NCBI GenBank assembly: GCA_051294375.1
Contig: CM119270.1
Coordinates: 9,611,530-9,675,529 of the forward strand
Direction of reading: 5' to 3'
DNA length: 64,000 bases
From: Paraspadella gotoi
Lineage: Eukaryota > Chaetognatha
Part shown: positions 36,501 through 64,000 of the stretch, one piece after another
Numbering within the stretch: position 1 is the first letter of the stretch
How the letters are laid out: every line of letters starts with the position of its first letter
The notes under the pieces: model-generated
Told to the model about the DNA's origin: nothing
Seen by the model: only the letters and a program-made list of their open reading frames with translations
Databases searched by the model: none
Made by a program: the position numbers and the translations under genes

Positions 36501-37508
36501 TTTCTTTCTCCTCGTAATTGGTAATGTCCTTTATTTCATTTTTAACCGCTTACAGCAGATCCCTGCTCTACAATTCACTTTGTCGGTCCGACGCCTTCTT
36601 GTCATTTCAATCATTTCAGAACATCAAATTATGATAAATTACGCAAAAAAAAACAAAAACGTTTGTTTGTCTGTCTGTCCGTCCGTCACTTCGTCGACCC
36701 GTAGCTTTGATCGCCAATTACTCAATACTCATGTGTAGATAAGACCATTCACCTGAAATTTTGTATGTGGGTTGATAAGCGAATGATTAACTTAGAAATA
36801 AAGTTTCGATGAAATCATCCGAGTGGAAATGAGTTTAAGTGGAAATAAAAAAAATTACGCTTAACTGTTTAATTTTGCATTTTTCATATTATATGAAATA
36901 TAAAATTATAAAAAAATTGGAATAACAAATACTACAAATATAACAAACACTACAACCACTACAACCACCGCAACTACCATAAAAACCAAAAAGACAATAA
37001 CCAGCATAACCTTCATTATCACAAGAATAAAAGAAATAGTATGGTGGACTAAAATCCACCAACCGGCCATTGGTGCCGGAGGCAAGTCATTCGCCTCCCA
37101 ACCCAAAGGTCCGGGGTTCTAGCCCGCTGGTCGTCTGGAAGTTAAGAGGGACGGGGCGCTTAACCCGCCTGTAACATGGTGTTAGAGCCTGATCCGAAGC
37201 TCAGGTACTGCTTATATTGAACGGTTCTGTCACTAACACATAACAATATTTACTGTCTCTTCAATAGCAAGATTAATCATAACTTATCATCTGATTCGCT
37301 GCTTACCGCTACGTGCTTCCGTGCAGAACCGGCGTTGTTTACTCAAACTTGTTTCTTTAACATAATGAAAATCCTTTTTCCTCTATTATTTCCCATTAAC
37401 TTCCTTATCATTTCAGACGTCGACGCGTCTTTTCCGGAAAACTTCGTCGCTCTCGCCGTCGTCACTTCCGCCAAATACTGCAAGGGCGGCGGAGAAACGT
37501 TCGTGTGA
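33229..37508 (+). CDS. Unrecognised membrane-anchored protein with acidic C-terminal half, complete
   Basis: Nine exons: 33229-33496, 33644-33739, 33963-34001, 34204-34440, 34537-34684, 34897-34924 (28-nt microexon, tentative), 35007-35474, 36030-36174 and 37417-37508 (TGA). Phases chain as 1,1,1,1,2,0,0,1, and all donors and acceptors are GT-AG. The product is about 505 residues. The N-terminus MIWQATTAGVTAILVLAAFLPSW is a signal anchor or signal peptide. A second hydrophobic stretch (ALYFSLGVVAPVLAALW) in exon 4 is followed by a strongly basic stretch RRRKRERTEKRKKKK, which would face the cytosol. Exon 5 has an SLSDEDKQARERLM helix. Exon 7 onward is acidic (DDDFDLEGG, DDDDNDDDV), and the C-terminus is compact (SFPENFVALAVVTSAKYCKGGGETFV). 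I do not recognise the family. The microexon was chosen because it alone restores the frame between exons 5 and 7. It lies head-to-head with SH3BP5 and tail-to-tail with the dynein gene. Confidence 0.7.
33505..33614. repeat. (CT)n microsatellite starting at a splice donor
   Basis: The tract begins 6 bp into intron 1 of the membrane-protein gene (donor GTGAGG followed by CTCTCTCT) and fills most of that 147-bp intron. Confidence 0.97.
34104..34190 (-). repeat. Degenerate copy of repeat R1 in intron 3
   Basis: It shares GATGGAGGCC, TCCAAAGTCAAGGGCAGGATAGC and AAATGAATGGAT with the copy at 13022-13175, with an internal deletion. It ends about 14 bp before exon 4 of the membrane-protein gene. 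Confidence 0.7.
35600..35900. repeat. Telomere-like degenerate (TAACCACCCC/TAACCC) array in an intron
   Basis: About 300 bp of CCCTAACC, ACCCTTAACC and AACTACC units between exons 7 and 8 of the membrane-protein gene. The TTAGGG-like unit is degenerate, so an intronic telomere-like repeat is more likely than a recent telomere insertion. A G-strand version lies at about 56265-56345. Confidence 0.8.
36541..36840 (+). repeat. Interspersed repeat R2, copy 2
   Basis: Plus-strand counterpart of 3990-4250; see that entry for the shared blocks. It lies in the last intron of the membrane-protein gene. Confidence 0.75.
37043..37263 (+). mobile_element. tRNA-derived SINE S1, copy 2
   Basis: It starts GGTGGACTAAAATCCACC and has the same B-box-like GGGGTTCTAGCCC as copy 1. 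It is flanked by AATAG on both sides. It sits in the last intron of the membrane-protein gene, about 150 bp before the last exon. Confidence 0.75.
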
Positions 37509-37633
37509 AACGTAAAGAGTGAGGACGCCTTTCACAAAGGCGCTCCTATTTTGTGAAGGCACGGATCAACTTATCACGGCCATTTAAAATTTTGTGATGA
37601 CGACACTGGATTTAACAAGAGTTTTAACCCATG

Positions 37634-37639
37634 AATAAA
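37634..37639 (+). other. Candidate poly(A) signal, membrane-protein gene
   Basis: AATAAA 126 bp after the TGA at 37506-37508. Further AATAAA hexamers at 37699 and 37703 are alternatives. Confidence 0.4.
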
Positions 37640-37730
37640 TTCAGTGATGAAAAATGAACAAACATACCTGAAATCGTCGCTGCTATCTTTTTCTTTTTAA
37701 TAAATAAAAACATTTTAGATTAAATTATTC

Positions 37731-37736
37731 TTTATT
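37731..37736 (-). other. Candidate poly(A) signal, dynein gene
   Basis: TTTATT on the plus strand is AATAAA on the minus strand, about 330 bp beyond the dynein stop codon. The two convergent genes would have 3' ends that nearly touch or overlap. Confidence 0.4.
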
Positions 37737-38064
37737 GTACTTTAGCAACTTTTTCCGTCACTATATATTTAAGTGGAAAACCGGTGCGATATAAACGGTG
37801 ACATAATACAATGTACATATGTTTTCATTTATGATTTTTATCATAGTTTTTCGAGGTTTTTTCTTAATTAGTAACAGGACTATTTGTAATCTTATTCTTG
37901 ACGAGTTAATACTTTCTGTGATATTATATGGAATTATCATAGGGAGTTAATTGTAAATGTGATGAAGTTCATTAGGGTTTGCTGTTAAAAACGTTGAGAG
38001 TTGTTCGTAAAATATATTTAATACAAAACAAAAAAGTATTCGGATTCTAGACGGAATTCAGCAT

Positions 38065-59462
<21,398 letters not shown>

Positions 59463-59571
59463 CTGAAAAAAAAATATATGTTAACAATTTTAACAAGTTT
59501 TTTAAAAAAAAGCTTTGTTAACAATTAAAAGGAAAACTGACTATCGATATTTAACAAACAAGAGAGTAACT

Positions 59572-59620
59572 CTTTCATCGCCAACTGCCTTTCCAGTCGA
59601 CGTAACTCGTTTCCGCTGAC
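59572..59620 (-). pseudogene. Partial duplicate of the dynein stalk exon
   Basis: The minus strand reads, after a TTGTTGTCAG acceptor, NELRRLERQLA, closely matching TELRRLEEQLA of exon 59384-59462 and entering in the same phase. After QLA the similarity ends, and no donor in the right phase follows before a stop. It is either a decaying duplicate or the remnant of an alternative exon. Confidence 0.65.
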
Positions 59621-59852
59621 AACAAAAGCAAAAGAACGAGTGCAAAGTCGTGCGCCAAACTGCGGGAAGAAAAAGCTGGGAGTTCAAATGAAGAGTAAGA
59701 AAAAAGAGCATCGGCGAAGCCCATAAAAATAACAATAGACAATACTGGGAAATCTTGTTGAAGACAAAAGTAGATTTCATGTAGGAGTACAAGCGTACAA
59801 GTAAATAATCAGAATAGTTTTTAAAGTCAACAACGATTTTTATTTATATTCG

Positions 59853-59886
59853 TACATGTTTCGGCTTTAATGCAAGCCTTCTTTAG
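59853..59886 (-). ncRNA. Hammerhead-like core HH4 (degenerate)
   Basis: CTAAAGA replaces CTGATGA (G5 and U7 changed). An AGGCTT/AAAGCC stem, GAAAC, AT and GTA are intact. The change at G5 should abolish activity. Confidence 0.45.
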
Positions 59887-59929
59887 CGCATTAAACAGAT
59901 TTGAAAAATTACAAAATCACAAACATTGA

Positions 59930-59976
<47 letters not shown>

Positions 59977-60090
59977 GACAGAGAGAGAAAGGTAAAGTTT
60001 CCAACAAAGATTTTAAATGGTCAATTTGTGAGGACTTGTTAAGTTTGGACAGAGAGAGATAAAGTGAAGAAAAAAGGAAATGAAATTGGT

Positions 60091-60180
<90 letters not shown>

Positions 60181-60780
60181 TGTACAAGGACCTAGGTACC
60201 TTCTGCAAGAGAGAGAGAGAGAGAGAAAGAGAGAAATAGAGAGAGAGAGGGAATGACATTTGGTTAAATCAATACATTAGGCAATGTACAATAGTGATTT
60301 TGAATAAATAGAATAAATAGAATAAATATTAACTAAAAAGAATTGAAATTTTGATAAAAAATTGAAATTTAGATAGTGAGGAATAGTTAAGATAAAGGAT
60401 AATGAAAAATAAGGAAAAGAAAGAAGCTCAAAATGAGCTGGGCCCCCCCCCCGGGTTGGCAAAGGAGGGATGCTGGCCATGGAATTGGGTCATTGGCCTG
60501 TCATAGGCTGAGAGGATATTACTACGGAGTGCGATTGGTTCGGATCTGGCAATGACCCTGATGTAAATAAACCTAACCCGACTCTAATATCTCTCTGGCC
60601 TGATATGCCTGCTGAAAGACCCCTTCTTGCCTGCTTGCAAGGTGGGCGGTTGCCTGTTCTCTTAAAATCCTAAAATCTTTGTTGGAAACTTTACCTTACT
60701 CTCTCTGTCTATCTCTGCCTCTCTCTCTCACATCAATGTTTGTGAAACTATTTTGTAATTTTTCAAAACAGTTTTATGAG

Positions 60781-60814
60781 CTGAAGAAGGCTTGCATTAA
60801 AGCCGAAACATGTA
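60781..60814 (+). ncRNA. Hammerhead-like core HH5
   Basis: CTGAAGA (position 7 is free in hammerheads), an AGGCTT/AAAGCC stem, GAAAC (60805-60809), AT, GTA (60812-60814). The core is complete by consensus. Together with HH4 it forms mirror-image ends of the foldback element. Confidence 0.5.
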
Positions 60815-60845
60815 CGAATACGATATAAATAAAAATCGTTTGTTA

Positions 60846-61475
60846 GAACATTTAACAATTTGGAGCAGACAATCGTCGGTTATGCCTACGAATAATAAAC
60901 GGTAATCGTGGTTCGTATCTACAGATTGATCAAACAAATAATTTTTTTTGAAATTTTTTTTTAATCGCAATTTTTTGTAACTCAGCAATCAGTTTTTTTG
61001 ATGCACATAATGTTTCAACTACATCATTTGTTTCAATTTACATCATTTTTACAATTCGCATCATTTTTTTTAACGTTGCATAATTTGGTTTCAACTGCAT
61101 AATTTAATAAATATAAAAAAATAAAAATAGAAACCCCTGTTGTGACCTAATCGACATTGGAGCTTCTTTGCCGCGGCATCTCGGTTTTCCTCCGGTCTCC
61201 GTGGCTCCAAACTGTGCAAGTTGTACACTTAATTATTAAGAAGTCATCTTGATGTATTTTGGTATGTTTTGAATTTTTGTGATATTTATGGTATTTTTCA
61301 TTTTGAGAGACGTTGTTTGCATGTTTATAACCGGTACATGAGACTGGTTGTGAATATTATTGTATTTTAGTAGCATTACTATATTTTATCAACATTCTGT
61401 TCAGTCACCTCGAGATAGACGACAACAATTATTTTGTTCTAATATTTAAGACAATATATTATAAACCAGGGGGCA
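60846..61475. other. AT-rich sequence, possible LTR-like stretch; nothing firm
   Basis: The interval from about 61137 (TGTTGTGACC...) to 61475 precedes a short ORF and could be a retroelement 5' flank, but no second copy is present in the window to test this. Confidence 0.25.
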
Positions 61476-61664
61476 ATGGAGCCGCTCGAGTTGAATCAAA
61501 TCTATTACAGAAATAATTCCTCACTTATGGATTCGAACTGCATCGAACTCAGCTCGGACGACCTGAGTTACAAACTCAGAGCCATCCAGACGGCCCTGAT
61601 TTCAGAGAATCCTAAAACTCTACTTAATACTTATAATACAAATTGGCGCAAGAATCTTTGGTAG
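61476..61664 (+). CDS. Short ORF, possibly retroelement gag N-terminus
   Basis: 62 codons, MEPLELNQIYY...ELSSDDLSYKLRAIQTAL. The segment ELSSDDLSYKLR loosely resembles a short helical motif seen in some LTR-retrotransposon gag proteins. It is followed by stops and by no further gag. It may be a chance ORF. Confidence 0.2.
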   Translation: MEPLELNQIYYRNNSSLMDSNCIELSSDDLSYKLRAIQTALISENPKTLLNTYNTNWRKNLW

Positions 61665-61744
61665 AACAGAGGCAACTGTTTTAAGAAAAAACAAAAGATT
61701 TCCAAATCGAGATTTAAAGCTTTAAATGAAACAAAATCACTGAG

Positions 61745-61910
61745 AAATCAGGCCGCGAGTGGCCCAGAGCTGTAGCTCGAGGTCACTACAAGGAACTTGA
61801 GTTTGATGGTTCAAACATCCACACATGGATGAATTAGGTTCTATAAAAGATCTAGATGTCCGTCAAATGTGGCACAATGCCCTCCTGTTGTAATATATGG
61901 TTAAATATAT
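61745..61910 (+). repeat. Possible tRNA-derived SINE S4
   Basis: GTGGCCCAGAGCTGTAGC resembles an A box region and GATGGTTCAAACATCC a B box, 55 bp apart. No second copy was found in the window. Confidence 0.35.
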
Positions 61911-62082
61911 TAAAGAAAAAATGATGTCGTGCATGTTTTTTAGTGTGAGGCTGAAAGTATGTTGATAATAAATATATTGAAATATATATAAAGATAATTT
62001 ACAAGACCTGGTTTAAAATGTGCAAAGCGAAAAAATAAAATTTAAGACAATCTAAAATTAAATAATGAAAAATACAAAAACA

Positions 62083-62355
62083 TTAGGGAAATGTTGATGT
62101 ATATGTTAGACACTCGGAGCGCGAGGAACGGGAGGAAGACCGAGGATGCCGGGACGAAGATGCTTCCGACTGTCGATTAGGCGACAGGGGGGTTTTATTT
62201 TTGTTTTTTTTCGTTCGTGTTGTTGTCATTACTGTAGTCTTTGACGTCGAAGCACTCGCTTGAGCACAGACAGAGTAAGTGGTGCGATAGTGATTGGCAA
62301 TGCTACCGCTAGAAAGAAGTTCTCTGGCATTGGTCTTTGAAAATGCTTTTGACAT
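62083..62355 (-). CDS. Low-complexity ORF of unknown status
   Basis: An ATG at 62355 opens 90 codons, Ser/Thr/Lys/Arg-rich (MSKAFSKTNARELLSSGS...). It lies downstream, in the same orientation, of the decayed integrase. No domain is seen and no splice context was established, so it is uncertain. Confidence 0.2.
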   Translation of the reverse strand: MSKAFSKTNARELLSSGSIANHYRTTYSVCAQASASTSKTTVMTTTRTKKNKNKTPLSPNRQSEASSSRHPRSSSRSSRSECLTYTSTFP

Positions 62356-62741
62356 CGTTATTGTGTCGTGTTTTTTCCTTTTTCATTTGTTGTTGGTTGT
62401 GATTCTCCTAGTCTTCTCGCTTGTGGGGATTGATCTGGCGTTCTCGCGTGGAGGCTGAGGAGAGAGTGGAGGGAGGAAAAAACGTAAAGGGAGGGGTGGG
62501 TCGGGGGGAAAGGTGGGTGGTTGGGAGTGAGAGGGGAGGAGGAGGAGGAGGAGGAACCGAGTTGGGCGAACGCTGCTCGTCTGAATATTTAACGAGTTGT
62601 CCGAGTTCTTTCCTGTAGCCGGCTGCACTCGTTTGTAAAAACCGGGCTGGCCGCCCCCCCTTGGCTGGTACAATCGCTGAGATGTCCCTGATTCAACCCA
62701 ATGTCTCGTCGGAACCCTACTGCTGGTTTGATGCGGCGATG

Positions 62742-63080
62742 TTAGCGTTTCCGGTCTAACTGACTTATTGATCGGTGACGATTCACTACACGGTAAGGTC
62801 CTTCATATGGTGCTGTAGCAGTGGAAGGGTGAACGCCTGCTCTACCGACGAAAACGTGTTGAGCGGTGTCGAGGGAGATGGAATCGGTTTTTGATGAGAC
62901 GGATGTCGCCGTCGCCTGGAGGCGTGCCCTTTGAAAGATTCGAAAGTTGACGTTGTACTGTTGTTGTACAGGCGTGCGTTGTCGAGATTGAAAGGTCGTA
63001 CGACGATCATCCGGGGACGCTAAGCCTATCCCCGCAAGCGCATTGTGCGCCGACTGACTAGGCGCGATCGCATGTCTTGC
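62742..63080 (-). pseudogene. Decayed Ty3/Gypsy-like integrase C-terminal fragment
   Basis: 113 codons open between a TAA at 63083-63081 and a TAA at 62744-62742. It contains TAQHVFVGRAGVHPS and APYEGPYRVVNRHR, which match the C-terminal integrase region of Ty3/Gypsy pol (HVFVR..AV..PL..PY.GPY.V). An upstream segment resembles the SPAE..YG..L.LPG region. The upstream RT/RNase H and integrase core are not intact: the minus strand of 63081-63450 has stops and frame breaks. It is non-functional as seen. Confidence 0.6.
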
Positions 63081-63742
63081 TTATGCTGAGATCATGGCAA
63101 TTTCCTGAAAACCATTTGTCGCGTATTTATTCTTTGCTAAGGCGAAGAGGCGATCGTTTGAGTTGCCTGTGAAAGCTGATGCTTTATTGATGCTTTAATC
63201 CCCAGTGTTTCATTCAGTTGTCATCCACAAAGCTTGAGTTGAATTGTGTTCCGCCTGTCTGTAGTGGATACAGGACGGTGTATACGCGATACACTTATAT
63301 CTCGAGGCTCAAAAAGCTCAATAGATCGGTTGGAAGTGAGGGTGGTGGAATTTGGGATGCGCCTGCCCATCTTGAAAAACAGTGTGCGTCGATTACTTTT
63401 GCCTCTGTGCATCTAGACAGTCCCTGCCCACTTTAAACATCTTGACTCGCATGTTATTCCAAACAAATTTTTGCGGAGATGGCTTTACTTGTCGCGTCAT
63501 CGCCTGGGTGCCTATCTCAGTATAGAAAGCAACAGAGTTTGAATATTTTTCTTTCGCCATGAATGAGCGGTACGAATAGACGGGCAGGTTTGTTTGAAGG
63601 TTCTGACCTTGCTTCTTTCCTGATTCTTTGGTAATTGGGTCGAGAACTTGTTCTTGAGCATTTTGCTCAAAATTGGTTCAAATATTTAGCGATGCAATTA
63701 CCGCCTGAGTGTCTTCGAGTCGATTAGTTTATCGATTTTCTT

Positions 63743-64000
63743 TCAGAGTTTCCAGTATTTTTTGAATTCCGTCGTTTTCCATCGATCGTATCCCATTGCG
63801 ATGTAATCTTTTTCTTTCCGCTTTGTCATCGTCCTCGCATCTGAGGCGTCATCATGATATTGACCCTGCTGTAGCTGCCGCTGCGCCGCTGCTGCTACTG
63901 ACGGGGAATCTGTCACCGTAGTGATGCTATCGCTGCTGCTGGCGCTGCTGAGGCTGCTGACTAGGCCATCAATTTTGTCGCTGTCGTCATTATCGACGTC
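63743..64000 (-). CDS. Open frame running off the right edge, unknown
   Basis: 86 codons on the minus strand without a stop from the window edge to TGA at 63745-63743. It is Asp/Ser/Ala/Gln-rich at first, then KRKEKDYIAMGYDRWKTTEF. It could be an internal part of the same retroelement or an unrelated terminal exon. The strand and the lack of stops are all that supports it. Confidence 0.3.
   Translation of the reverse strand, partial: DVDNDDSDKIDGLVSSLSSASSSDSITTVTDSPSVAAAAQRQLQQGQYHDDASDARTMTKRKEKDYIAMGYDRWKTTEFKKYWKL

Larger units (their letters stand above)
59830..60845. mobile_element. 1-kb foldback element bounded by hammerhead-like cores HH4 and HH5
   Basis: Terminal inverted arms of about 180 bp (59830-60015 and 60669-60845). 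They share CGATTTTTATTTATAT, the core motif, CAAACATTGATGTG and GGTAAAGTTTCCAACAAAGA. The middle holds (GA)n and (GATA)n tracts and a ~200-bp G+C-richer segment (60480-60665). No coding capacity. It lies just upstream (sense) of the first visible dynein exon. Confidence 0.75.

Overview
The window is eukaryotic: invertebrate-like metazoan DNA, AT-rich, with spliced genes (GT-AG introns of roughly 60 bp to 14 kb), tRNA-derived SINEs, foldback MITE-like elements, and a very heavy load of (GA)n/(CT)n, (GAC)n and (TCAA)n microsatellites. An axonemal (inner-arm) dynein heavy chain shows that the organism builds motile cilia or flagella. I cannot name the phylum. Two 10-base N runs (27880-27889 and 52043-52052) mark assembly gaps. 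Most of the long simple-sequence ORFs (poly SL, RE, IHPS and similar) are microsatellite translations, not genes.

Layout, left to right. (1) 4991-24162, minus strand: most of a calponin-homology (CH) domain gene, smoothelin-like, made of small phase-compatible exons plus one 1.3-kb Ser/Pro-rich exon. A second first exon at 19107-19332 implies an internal promoter. The rest of the CH domain lies off the left edge. (2) About 26.95-28.45 kb, plus strand: a doubtful gene with acidic runs that crosses an assembly gap. (3) 29552-32192, minus strand: a complete five-exon SH3BP5 homologue (Rab11 GEF family), 485 codons with all phases consistent. (4) 33229-37508, plus strand: a complete nine-exon gene for an unrecognised, probably membrane-anchored protein with an acidic C-terminal half, head-to-head with SH3BP5 across about 1 kb. 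(5) 38065-59462, minus strand: the C-terminal ~1200 residues of an axonemal dynein heavy chain of the DNAH3/7/12 type, from the returning stalk helix to the stop codon. Its upstream exons lie past the right edge. It is tail-to-tail with gene 4. (6) About 59.8-64 kb: mobile-element debris, including a foldback element, a possible tRNA-SINE and a decayed Ty3/Gypsy-like integrase fragment.

The most interesting signal lies in the dynein introns and just upstream of the first visible dynein exon. Five copies of a motif CTGATGA / 5-bp stem / GAAAC / two bases / GTM are present in both orientations. This is the conserved core of a minimal type-I hammerhead ribozyme with an almost absent helix III. 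One copy sits in the loop of a perfect 42-bp inverted repeat flanked by a 12-bp target duplication, nested inside a MITE. Another pair bounds a 1-kb foldback element. Hammerheads of this kind are known from Penelope-like elements and retrozymes, so these look like a small non-autonomous ribozyme-bearing family. Other notable points are a MITE whose insertion site is a few bases inside a splice donor, microsatellites that begin at splice donors, and a phase-matched partial duplicate of a dynein stalk exon.
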